Assembly (NCBI GenBank): GCA_018398805.1
Contig: JAGFBZ010002268.1
Span: 310,001-374,000 of the forward strand
DNA: 64,000 bases
From: Hirundichthys speculiger
Taxonomy: Eukaryota; Chordata; Actinopteri; Beloniformes; Exocoetidae
Direction of reading: 5' to 3'
A program made the position numbers and the translations under genes. This document shows positions 53,034 through 64,000 of this stretch, piece by piece; position 1 is the stretch's first letter, and each line of letters opens with the position of its first letter. The notes under the pieces are model-generated. The model saw only the letters and a program-made list of their open reading frames with translations. It searched no databases and was not told where the DNA came from.

Positions 53034-56020
53034 CCATAGTTCAAATACATTTATCCAGTTAATATCATAAAACTTGGATGTCCCTCGGACAAAATTGTTT
53101 GGTTTTAGTAGTCCTAGTGTCCTGTGCAGGATTCTATACATTATCTGTGCGTGTGTTAAATGAATACACACCGTAGCAGTTCAGCTGAATTTGCATTAAA
53201 AAAACATTTTTTTAAACCAATGTCATGCTGGTGGATCATTTTTAAAGTTCCTTGCAACAGGATTCACATATAAAATGCCAAGCAATTAAATGGAAACATA
53301 GAAAATAAGCAATCAAGGGACATCACCTGACTCGTGAGTCTACAGTTCTTACACACAGCATGGGGTACATGTTGAACATGGCTATATTTGGGCTTAACCT
53401 CTGGTGTGTCTTAATCCTTGTCTGCTATGCTCCACCCCATTAGTTTGATCATTTACTTCTAACGGGCCCATTTCTTATCTCTCCACACACACACACAGAC
53501 AAGCGTGAGCATGAAGGAAGCCTTACACACACACACACAATCTGACTTCGAGAGGTAAGAAAGCCTAAGAGAATGACAAGTTAGTAGGTCACTCACAAGG
53601 AAAATGTCCCATCATGGCCTGCAGTTACCAGTGTCACGCATCACTTTCATAAAACTGGTTTGTTTAATGTGAGGCCGCAGTTACCCCTTCCACACACGCA
53701 CAGTCAAAATTAAAGCTGATCGGTATAAATCCCTTAAGGAATTGTTTCACCAAACACAGTACAAACAATGAACACTACATATATTCCTTTTTGAGATTTC
53801 GGCACAGACAGGAAAAGAGGTATGAGTTCATGAGGACAGTAACAAACGCAAATGTAAAATACAGCAGCAGGTTTGACACTAGGTTTCCCCATACAGTGCC
53901 AGAACAATGTTGTCCTTCACCTGCTGAGATGTGAAGCAGTAATCAAGAGGCATGGCGAGACTTTGCAGTTATTTCTGTGCAGAGGACCTCGCTCTGACTC
54001 CCTCAGGCTGTAGATAAGAGTCAGAATGCTTTTGAGTGTGTGTGTGTGTGTGTGTGTACCCTCATGCATGTAACTGAAGGCCGTACATCCCTACCCCCTA
54101 CTAAGCTGTCTCCCTGCGTTTGTTGCTTCCTACCTCACTGATCTTGTACAAGTTTCTCAAGGACCAGCCTGCTGTTAGCGTAGCCATCAGTGACGTTGTT
54201 TTAGTTGACCGGGCTGAAGAACTGGGATTCTCAGTGGCTGTAAAGTACATTTAATTACAACTACAATCAAGAGAGGGAAAGACATGGGAGTTTTACACAT
54301 GTGTTTATGTTCTGGCTGTCAAAACCAAGTTCTAACAAGTCATTTTTTGTTAAAAAAAAAAAAAAAAAAAAAAAATTAAGTTAAACTAATAGATTTTTTT
54401 TTTTTTTTTTACAATTCAATCTTTGAAGACTCTGGGGTTACCAGGTTGTGAATTTTATTTTATGTCTTTGTGGCAGTCAAAGACATAAGACATGTGGCTT
54501 GGTATAACTTGTGGAAAGAGCCACCTTCCAACTATGTGCAGAAACTATATTTATACACATAAGGACAATACTTGTCCTTATTTGTTCCAAAAGGTTGGTT
54601 CAAAACCAAACTAATTCACATCCACATTAGTGTTTAATTTTGTGTTTTAATTCTAAACTGAAGTCCAGCATCTTATTCTCTAAAATGTTCTCAAAGCTGT
54701 ATTTATAATGTAATAAGTCACAACTAAATGGTCTGTGATAACAGTTCATCAAGTTTGTAGCTGTAAATGTGAATTGTGGATGTGATGCCATCCAGCATTT
54801 TGGAAATAATAAGTGACGAGTCATTTCAGATGAATAAGAGAAAATTTTGCTCTCAGAGCAATCTGACCAAACAGTTTTACAGTATTGAAACCATAATTTT
54901 ATTTTCACTAACTAACTATCTCAAAGATAGCTAGGCACTTAGATATGCACTATTGAAAACTCATAAGCCATTTCAGATAAGAAAATGCTGACACAGATTT
55001 CACAATAACGCCCAATTTGCAGTCCAACCTCCTCTACAGCACAAACCCCAGTTCATTCTAGACCACACATGTAACACAAACAAAAAGCGGTAGCTGTGGT
55101 TTGGAGAAGCTCAACACAAACAAACTTTGCCAAGCGCCTCCTTCATTGTATCTTGTTGGTGTAGGAATCCTCCTCCAGCCTTGAGGCCAAGATCCTCTTT
55201 GTTTATGTAACATCACATGGTGTACTGGGTGACCCTACCTGGAGTTATCCGTTTCCCAGACCTACCTCCATACACCCTCCCTGCTCAGGCTTCGGCTTAG
55301 CCACAGACCACATATCCTGTTGCATGAACAAGGCTTTCACTGGGATGCAACTCATGCCTTCACGTATAAAAAGTCATGACAAAGCCTTTTATTCTCCATA
55401 GTGACAACACCTTTTGTCATCTCTTCCAAAAGAAAATACAAAGCGAGGACAAGCAGCAAAAAGACACAAATTCAAACAGCAATTAAACCCCATGCAGCAT
55501 ATGCCTTCTTCTTTTGTCAGCTGTTTGAGACTGTTAACATAGTAACATAGACAAAAAGAAGACACTGCTAGAACTGACCTGACAGCATAATCATAGAATG
55601 ATGCAGTCAGGAGGATGTTGTTTTTAGCTTTCTGCCTCCTGCTGATCTGATTGCCATGACAGTGCTAATGTGTGGAAAATGGGACTGCACAACATAAATG
55701 TTAAGGTCACAAAGAAGCAGTATGGTGACAATTGTGTTTTCATGAACAAGATCAACGCCTTCAACGACACCTACTGAGATGTTCCTTCATTGTGAGCAAA
55801 CACACTGAATAACTGTGTGAATAAACAGAGTTCAGCTGTGTGTATTGTTTAAACAGATTTAAAGTAGGAGATGGCAGCTTTCCTCTAATAATATTATATT
55901 AATAATACCAATGATTATAACTTATAATGTCAGCAGAGGTATCTCGTCCAAAGTCTTTTTGTCATTTTCAACTTTATTTATGGTCCACTTAAAGTATAAA
56001 ACATGTTCATAAAAGGCAAT
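53034..56020. other. Intergenic, no gene recognised
   Basis: AT-rich; (CA)n runs at 53486-53494 and 53527-53538, (GT)n at 54036-54057, A-run 54352-54375 and T-run 54395-54410. No family recognised. Confidence 0.45.
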
Positions 56021-56056
56021 AAATTGAACTGTTAGAATCAAGATACATGTGATACA

Positions 56057-56175
56057 TGTTGGTCTCTACTTTCACATGTACCTTTATTCTAACAGTTCAA
56101 GATACATGTGGTCTCTACTTTCACATGTATCTTGAACTGTTAGAATAAAGATACATGTAAAAGTAGAGACCAACA
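56057..56175. repeat. Long near-perfect hairpin (53-bp arms, 13-nt loop)
   Basis: The left arm 56057-56109 (TGTTGGTCTCTACTTTCACA...) is complementary to the right arm 56123-56175 (...AAAAGTAGAGACCAACA) at 51 of 53 positions. The loop is GGTCTCTACTTTC, itself a copy of part of the left arm (direct repeat 56061-56079 and 56110-56128). A further copy of TTGAACTGTTAGAATCAAGA lies just upstream at 56024. Could be a fold-back element or the expressed precursor of a small RNA. Confidence 0.9.
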
Positions 56176-56229
56176 GCTTCTGTTGAGTATAAGAATTAAC
56201 TAATCTGAAACTCACAGAAACATGCCTAT

Positions 56230-56880
56230 CCCACAGACTGTATAAAAAGAAGTGGACAAATACTCTCTGACATCACCCATAGGTTTGAGTCAGTTTGAAG
56301 GCCCAATTTTTCCATCCCAGCAACTGGTTAGAGCACGCCCACCTAACCTCAGTCACTATAAGCTAGGTAATTTAGCTTGGCTTAGCTCATGCTATGCTAT
56401 GATGCTAACTAGCATTACCTTGCATTCATTCTTATCAAATTTGTCCATCCAACCTAGTTTCTGATGTTGCTGCCAAAACAACATCTTAAACAAGTATGAC
56501 TGGAGCTGAAATGGGGCCTGCTGAAAGTCCGAAGGGGCTCTACCGGGACACTCAACCAGCCAATGCTTGGCTAAATGACCACAGCTTGAGAATCCCCTGA
56601 GCTCTGTCGAACCTCAGTCCCGATGGAGATCCGGGCAGTGGTTGCTAGTCAGCCTTTGGCTGGCAGTCTGGTTAGTCAATGTGGAAGGGTCCAGGCCAAC
56701 CCGGAGGGTGGCTCAGCCAAAGGAGCAGGCTGCTCTGGCTGCTGCCAGGACTAGCAGCCAATGAGCTGGAGACCAGCCTCCAGGTTGCAGCCTTTGCCCA
56801 TGGGAGAAGGCAGCTGCTACCTGCTACTTTCCCAAGCTTCATTATCGCACACCTTCGAGTCCAGTACAATTGACAGGACA
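56230..56880. repeat. Repeat-like block with higher GC
   Basis: CTGACATCACCCATAGGTTT (56268-56287) and GATGCTAACTAGC-like text resemble known fish interspersed repeats. The following 56480-56880 is unusually GC-rich for the flank and contains several imperfect GGCTGGCAGTC/CAGCCTTTGGCTG inversions. No termini or coding family identified. Confidence 0.4.
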
Positions 56881-59800
56881 AGAAACAACATTATCCTTAG
56901 AATAAGAATGTTTATGCTCTGTTAAGTTTTTATTCACAATTCAAATGCTAAGTTCACCTCAAGTGCTCAGCTCCAAATGGATAAAGAGATTAGTTTCTGC
57001 TGTGAACAGCATAGACTGCAATGCACTCAAAAAAAGCACACCCTAAGAATGCATACATTTATGACTTTATTAAAAATTCTACAGATACCCCCCCCATGTT
57101 TATTTTTTTCTGTAAATTTCAGCCTCTTGGTCACACCTTCCATAATCAACCCTTGGAATTTGCATGATGCCATATCTTAACTGGATATAAATCTCTCCAG
57201 TACAAATTTGTACTTGAAGCATCTGCTCTATTTCTCTTGGTTACATATACATTGTTCTGTGCTCATTTGCCCTCTAGATTTAAAAGGTGCTGATGCTTTG
57301 CTTCCCTTTTTCTACAAACATCTCCTTTCCCCCTTCTAGTTTTACTTGTTGTTTCACAATGTGAAGCATCTGCTGCACATGCAAATTTAAGCCAGAGGAC
57401 ATAAACCAGCTTGGCTTGGTGACTTGGCATGTTCGTTTAAAAAAAAAAAAAAAACACATGCAGAGACAGAATGCACAAATAAGACTGTAAATGTACTTGA
57501 AAACAAGAAGAGAGAGTTGTGTAATGAACTTGTACCTCTTTTATGATATCAAAGCCTGTTTTTGAAGTCAGATATGTTGTAGGTTGTAGGTAATCTTATG
57601 AATATCATGTGCTATCATTACACAAAGTACAGTATTAGTTTACAGCTTTACCTTGAACATTGAACTCATAACTTCACTGATTAGACAGAAGGCTTCATGT
57701 TAGTAAGCAAGTGGATGTTCTGACCTTATCAATATTTCCATTTACATCTTCAACCCCAAATCCTACACATTTCATCCTGTATTTGTTTTTTTGTTTGTTT
57801 GCCAATTTAAGTGACACATGCAGGATTGTCCAAACATTGTAAGAGGTTCATTCCATGTAATCTAATTGGGGGAAAACAAATGTTTAGCAAACAAATGTTT
57901 TTATTCATTTATTTCTTTATTTCTTCTTTGAATTAGAGATTCCTGATATTATTTTATCATAACATGATTTCTTCAAAACCAAGACTGAAGTTGAACCATG
58001 TCCTGGCACTGACCCTTGCTGGATAAAGATTAGGATGAACCTTCAAGTGACTTTTCATCTTCAAACCAAATGGCAGCTACAGCTTGTGGATAAAGTGCAC
58101 TGGGAAGCCCAGACAGGCCTGTGACAGATGGTCAAAGCAAACCAGTGACTTTTGACAATGTGTGCAGCATTTGGGATAACACATGCAGCACACATAAGGG
58201 CCACAAAGAACAACCTGCTGCTTATTAAGTGTCACAATAGATATACAATCCTACACTCATGATGGATGGAAGGATGCACGCACATACACACCACGAGAGA
58301 GGAAGAAAACTCTTTTGGGCATCAGAAGAGACACAGCAGCAGATTTATTTTGGCAAAACTTTAGGACTCATGCACACTAATTATTAATATTATGATTAAC
58401 TGATTTGCAGTTTTATTTCTTCCTAGAATTCAGTCCCACCTGCTTTCTCCATTACATCTGAATCCTAAGATAAACATTCCCAGTCCGATCCCCACACAAT
58501 CACTCTTTTGCTTTTCGCTTTGTCCTGCTGGCTCTTTGCAATTAAACAAATGGGTCATTAACTTATCGCCACAGGCAAGAGGACACACAAGAAGTTAATC
58601 AGGCTGGATGGATGGACTGCTGGGAGAGACTGTGGCACAGATACACATCCACACAAGCGCACTCATTTTAATAAACTACTGGCATTTGTGAAAAGTGAGC
58701 CTCCAGTAGATAGTCCATGAATAAAATAACAGAAAATGGCAGATGCTGATGACAAGCAGCACAATCATTGATCCATGCTGTCAAACTGTGCTGAGTGGCA
58801 GTTGCTACGAGGAGGAAACTTTGCCTGAATCCTTACCTCTGACTATCAGCATTCAGAGTTAGAAAAGAGCTGATTTTTCCTGCTTTTGATGGTATGCAGC
58901 TCAGTTGTTGAGCGCTGCAGCTGAGCACTGCTGACAATTCACTCTCATAAAGTATATTCAAATAAGGCTAATGAGGGGAAAGTCGCTCGGGATTTGCATA
59001 GACTGGATTTATATTGTGCAAGTTGGAATGATAAGTGCAGGTCCAGATCCAGACAGGTGCAGGTTCAGTGCTGACACGTTACTTTGAGTGTGGGGGGCCG
59101 AGGCTTTCCTGCTTTAAAGACGGCTTCTCTAGAGGTGCGTAGAGCATCTCTTTTTATCTACATGTCTCTGTTTTTCTTCCCCTCCCTCTCTGAAATTTGT
59201 GCAAAATATGTGTTTGATGAGGACTGAGGTTGTAACACAAATGTTGAGAATGTTTGGAATCCACACCAGAAGAAGAGATTACCAGATGCAACCCACACCA
59301 CACGACAAAAGAAAGAGAGGTGATTGTTGCTTAGAATTTACAAAATTGAGAGTGGAACTGCATTAAAGAAATCCTGTCAATCTTTTTCTGGAGAAGAACA
59401 AAAAAATGCTTTTTTCAGTTTCCATGTCGTTACTACATTCTAACATAAGAAGCAACTTTTCATGTTTAAAAACCTATAGAGATACAGAATATTTAGCAAA
59501 CCCACACACATTACCATTCATTGATTTTACTTGATCAACAAGTCATTTAAAAATGCATTTCAGTTATGTGAAACACATTGCAAGATACCACCCCTCTCCC
59601 CTTTGCAAATCCTCATATAAACACATTGGAGCCTAAAATGTCATGTCTTCACTGAGGGAAATCATATAATATTTCATATCTGTGGGCGGTAATTGCATGC
59701 AAACCTCCACAGTTGTCAGTCAAATCTAAAAGCTTTGGAAGAGTCAGACATTTTGAATCAATGAAGTGACAATCAAGTGAGTGGGGCTCAGTTTTATGCA

Positions 59801-62800
59801 AGGCTGATCTTCACCACACATGCCTATGTATGTGTGACATGGCAAGATCAAGGGAGATTTCTGATTACCTTGTGTATTAAAAAAAACACAAAGCAGGAGG
59901 TTAAAGACCATTTTTATACTCCCTAGTAATGGCTGAGCATCACAAATCATTCCTACATAAAGGCACAAAAGTCTGCAAGGTCGTAAAAGAACTCTGGGCA
60001 ACCTTTAAGTAACTAAATTAATAGAATACCAACCAGCATCCCAGATTTGAAGGGAATAATGGGCTAAAACTCCTCTGTGCCAATGTGTCATTGAATATTT
60101 ACAGAAACATTAATTTGCAGTTATTCAGTTTTCACTTCTTACCTTTTGTTCACTTTCTGCATTTAACGTTTTCTGTCTGATGATATCTCAGGTTATGGAC
60201 ACTGTAACTGTCCTGAGAGACAGTTTTGCTGGGATTTCTGTATGCTGTTTATTTTATATTTTTGATAATGATTTCATTAGTGTTTGAATTTATACAGTAA
60301 TTAAAAAAAAATAAAATCTAATAAATAAGAGTTAAAAAGTTATCTTAGATTCAAAGTATCCTACCATAAAAAATATTTTAAGTTAAGAATCTTATGCTCT
60401 TTATTTAAAAGTTTATATTGATATATGAGGTCATAAGTCAAAGGACCAGAGTTCACAGGATGGGTCCACCTGTTGCATTGTGGTTCGGAAGCAATACGAC
60501 AGAGAGAGCCAGTGTGGCTACAGAAGTAAAATGTACGGACTCAGATGAACAATATTTGCACGGTCCAAGAGGTGCGCACGGTAATTGGCCCTTGTCTCCT
60601 TGTATTTTCTGCCATGTAGTATTTCTGTATGGTTTGTTGGAGTTCTTTTACACGGACGTTTGACGCGCTTTCTGGTGCAGCGCTGATATTTTGGGACCCG
60701 TCTAAGAACAGATGTTGGCATACACTCAATTGTTTGGGTCCGTTTAATTAGGGAAATGTAAAATTATGTATTTCAACTCATTGTATTTTATATGGTTATT
60801 TTTGGTAGGTTTCACTGTCTTACAACAAAGGTGAAGATTAAAACAAGAAAAAGGACATGGACCGGTGTAATTACAGACACAGATAGAAATAAAAAAAAAA
60901 AAATATGAAGGGTTCACAAACTTTCAAGAACGACTATGGCGACATTAAGGGTAGACTCAGAATTCATGACAATCCACAGCTTCTCCAAAATATCATACCC
61001 TTGATTTTTCAGCTAGTGTAAACTGTAGAATGAATTTCTCTCCAGTAGGTGGCAGACTTTCTTCTGTACCACTACCAAACCAGATTCAGCATTTTAAAAT
61101 AATGAATGGTCAAAATAAAGAAGATGATCCCCAAATACAGCAAGAGGTCCAGCTTCCCTTTTTTTTTTTTTTCCCAAGTATCACATTAATGTTACCATGT
61201 GACAATGCTTCCTTCCACTGAGTCAAAGGGGAAGAGGTGTCTCTTCCTCAGACGTCTTCTATTTTTATTTAACCTCACATGCCTGCCCTTTTGCTGTCAG
61301 CAGGGGAAAAAAGAGCAATGAAAAGGGTGACCAAGGCAACATGTCAAAGAACAGGACAGGATGGGGAAGCAACAACAATGGTACAGGATGGGATTTGTTT
61401 GGTCAGGTGTACTCAACAGTATCTGATATGGTGAAGGGACAACAATGGGAAGGAAGCATTAAGTTGAGGCCATACGACTCCCTGGACAAACCTAAAATGC
61501 TGCTGCTGTGGTGAAGACTTTAAATGCATGCACAACCTGCTAAATCTTTCTGACTGAATGACAATAAAAAGTAAACTTTGCTGCAGGCCAGCTATGAACC
61601 ACATGATCCATAAACTAAATATCAGTTCATTTTTCACAGAGGAGAGTCCACCTCACATCTTGAGTATAAAGCCTAGTAAGAGGAGTAGTAACTAATGTCT
61701 GCACTCCGTACTTGGGCTTGTGATCTGTCACTCTATGTGAACAGAAAATGAGAAATTGATTTCTATGTTGTAATGTTATGCCGTTGTCCCTGACTAAATG
61801 GATTCATTTGTTTTTTACTGCACTTTTGTAATCTAATTTCTCTCCTTCATTAAGATAATTACTCAGACAGTCTGGAACAAGAGAGCCTGAGATGAGACCG
61901 AGTGTAATTTAATTAGAAAGGCTTTCTTTTACTCTGCTAAAGCTGCACAGCAGAGAGAAGGATGACACAGACTAAAAGAGAAAGGAAAGGAGAGTGACTT
62001 GAAGACTCAATAAAGACTTAAAGGGACCAGATTTGAAGAAGACCAGCAGACTGATTTGTGACCACACCAAAATCTAACCCAATGTGATGCTGAATTTCTC
62101 CACCAGGTGGTGCTGCAGGCCAACCACAAACATCCTCAGCCAGAGATGCAAAGAGTAGCACATACCTAAATGTCTTCATGTTTATTTAACCACAAACACA
62201 GGCCTAGTTCTTATATTTTCAATTCAGTTGAAAGCGTCCCATGAAGTTTATTTGTTGCCACAGAACACATGAGACATTGTGATTACACTGTGGAGGAGCT
62301 GATAAGCTTTCAGGCCACTATAATTCCACTGTTTGGTTCCTATCTGGAACTGAAGGTCAAGTGTGGCATTAGAGTACAGCCAGAGACTAGTTTGCCATTA
62401 AATGAAAACCTTCTGACTCAATTTTCTCCTTAACAACTGCAATAAATCAGAGGAGCCGCCACTGAGCAGAGCGGGCCTCTAAACTCGGGGCTTGCCAGTC
62501 GTCCCCAGCCCGGCCAGTTTGTTCAGTATTGATTCTATGTCTTACTGTTACACCACTATAACTATCTAACCCATGAATGCTGAGTTCAGAGCACAGGCCT
62601 GAAATTAAGTACATGATTTCCTCGGATGAAAGAAAGAAACACCCTGATAGCAAAGACAACCCTGGGCTTTGGACCGTGGTGTTGTCACTGGAAACACCCT
62701 GCACTACCTGTTAACCTCAACACCCTCCACTGTGATAAATAAACTTTCTCTATCCTTCCTGGGATAAATCAGACAGTCCTTAATAGGTGGAAAAATTGTG

Positions 62801-62822
62801 GATTTCTTCCATGATGCACCAA
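56881..62822. other. Intergenic, no gene recognised
   Basis: Mostly unique AT-rich DNA, with an A-run at 57439-57455 and T-run at 61161-61173. Blocks at 58520-58610 (GGTCATTAACTTATCGCC) and 61820-61950 (TAATCTAATTTCTCTCCTTC, GTGTAATTTAATTAGAAAGG) lack repeat features and have homeodomain-like cores; they are candidates for conserved non-coding elements. None of the open frames resembles a known protein. Confidence 0.4.
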
Positions 62823-62834
62823 ATCTGTACAGCT

Positions 62835-62998
62835 TCGGGCTACCCTGGTGGTGCACTGGTAGCCCGTATAGAGGCAGCGGTCAGGGGTTCGACTCCCGAC
62901 CCGTGCGACCATTTGCAGCATGTTTTCCCCATTCTCTTCCTGTCTGTCTGTCTTCACTGTCAATAAAGGCCACTAGTGCCAAAAAAAAAAAAAAAAAA
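62835..62998 (+). mobile_element. tRNA-derived SINE with poly(A) tail and target duplication
   Basis: The head has TACCCTGGTGGTGCACTGGT (A-box region) and CAGGGGTTCGACTCCCGACC (B box). The body has TTTGCAGCATGTTTTCCCC, TCTGTCTGTCTTCACTGTCAATAAAGGCC and a 19-nt A tail. Target duplications ATCTGTACAGCT (62823-62834) and ATCAGTACAGCT (62999-63010) differ at one position. The tRNA-like part is a SINE head, not a working tRNA gene. The near-intact duplication suggests a fairly recent insertion. Confidence 0.88.
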
Positions 62999-63010
62999 AT
63001 CAGTACAGCT

Positions 63011-63352
63011 GAGGACAGCATATGAGCTACCGACCAAGGACTTCAGAACAAGGCAAGTTCCAGAGGCACAAGCTATAACGTTTGAGAAAATAAATGACTA
63101 TCAATGTGTAGCAGGATACTTCAAAATTGTTGTTGCCATTGAAGATTTCCCAGGAAGTTCTATTTAAGATGCCTTTGGTTTTTGTTTGGGCTTTCTTTTG
63201 AAATTACACAACATTTTCCCCTCATTTTTTTAATTAAATGCTTGTTCATTTTGTTTAAACCAGCCAAAGTTTGTGCTATAAAACAAAATTTAGGAGGCCA
63301 CAACTCAAAAAAGTTGGAGAGAACAAGAGATTAATTCAGTTTTTTTTTTTTT

Positions 63353-63383
<31 letters not shown>

Positions 63384-64000
63384 CGGGGGCAACACAGTAT
63401 ATGGTCAAAAATCTCATAGAAAATATAGAAATAAAATCAATTTGCATAGACTTCACTGTGGATGCACTCCTGAAGCACTCAAAAATGTTATAAAAATGGC
63501 ATTTTCAATCTTTTCATTGCTACACAGCTGCATATTTCTGCCTGTTCGGTCAGGCCTCATGCCTACGCGGTATGATTATCCAACTCAAGCCTCTGGTACT
63601 GGCTCCCACCTGTGCAGACGTAATTACTGCTTTACTCCTCGCCAGCAGTCTTTGGGAATAAGACCAGAACTATGAAAGTGAGAGGCGACTTAACCACACC
63701 TGTCTCATGTAAAGAAGCCCCAAGGTACCGTCACACTCATGTGCTCTCCCTTCCCAACACACTCATACAGAGGCAGGATTCTTACAAACATGTACACTTG
63801 GGAAGTTGGCCTCATTTTGAGGGATTTATTGTATTGTAGTAAGCATCAATGTGATTGAATACAGAAAAGTCATATTTATTTTTTACAGTACAATTTAAGA
63901 CTCCTGGAATCTGTTCAATAAAGATGATTTATCAATAGAAAAAACACACTACGTACCATAACCAGCATATTGCCACCAGAAAACAAAGAAGTGAGACAAT
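63011..64000. other. Right end of window, no gene recognised
   Basis: AT-rich with the T/G homopolymer pair at 63340-63383. The frame over 63271-63675 is an artefact of those runs. No repeat termini recognised. Confidence 0.45.
63340..63383. repeat. Adjacent homopolymers: 23 T then 21 G
   Basis: An uninterrupted T-run (63340-63362) passes directly into a G-run (63363-63383), followed by CGGGGGC. Such a G-run can form a quadruplex and is also a frequent site of assembly error. Confidence 0.95.

Noticed and set aside
60418..60663. Possible separate gene (81 codons) at 60.4 kb
   Set aside because: Overlapping frames on both strands, no motif, no splice evidence.
62836..62910. tRNA gene on the plus strand
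   Set aside because: Followed directly by a SINE body, poly(A) and a target duplication; not an independent tRNA gene.
63271..63675. 134-codon open frame at the window end
   Set aside because: Built from T- and G-homopolymers (poly-Phe and poly-Gly) with no domain.

Overview
This window is nuclear DNA from a ray-finned fish, most likely a teleost. It has small vertebrate-type exons with GT-AG introns, CA/TA/GATG microsatellites, and fish-type mobile elements: Tc1/mariner, hAT and pogo-like DNA elements, L2-like, Rex/RTE-like and L1-like LINEs, and tRNA-derived SINEs. There is no bacterial or operon-like organisation.

The only protein-coding gene I can support is one complete semaphorin 6D gene (sema6d or its teleost paralogue sema6dl) on the + strand. 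A CpG-rich promoter and non-coding first exon lie at about 3.2-3.57 kb. A 5.9-kb first intron follows. Nineteen coding exons run from the ATG at 9524 to the TAA at 23628-23630, and a 2.6-kb 3' UTR ends at the AATAAA at 26225. The exons join to 3334 nt. Removing one extra G in exon 8 (12686 or 12687) gives an open frame of 1110 codons. These encode a signal peptide, sema domain, PSI domain, a stalk built from two phase-matched cassette exons, one transmembrane helix and a 416-residue proline/serine-rich cytoplasmic tail.

The introns hold a degenerate full-length Tc1-like element (19894-21100), the 3' part of another Tc1-like element (15331-16115) and a LINE fragment (17455-17925). From 26.3 kb to the end of the window I see no host gene. 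This flank has nested transposons: a pogo-like MITE (27630-28092); a LINE/SINE/LTR nest (31.3-36.2 kb) with a 1661-bp candidate solo LTR; two hAT-type elements with exact 8-bp duplications (40301-41498 and 48473-49562); a Tc1/L1/LINE nest (45.1-49.8 kb); a TIR element whose subterminal arms carry CCATCTTGG motifs (51504-52656); and a SINE (62835-62998). Between them lie AT-rich unique stretches that could hold regulatory DNA but no recognisable exons.

I found no convincing evidence of a new multi-gene system. The most useful observations are the exon-8 frameshift, the two-codon uORF created across the first splice junction, the nested solo LTR with a tandem CCATCTTGG array, and a 53-bp-arm hairpin at 56.1 kb.
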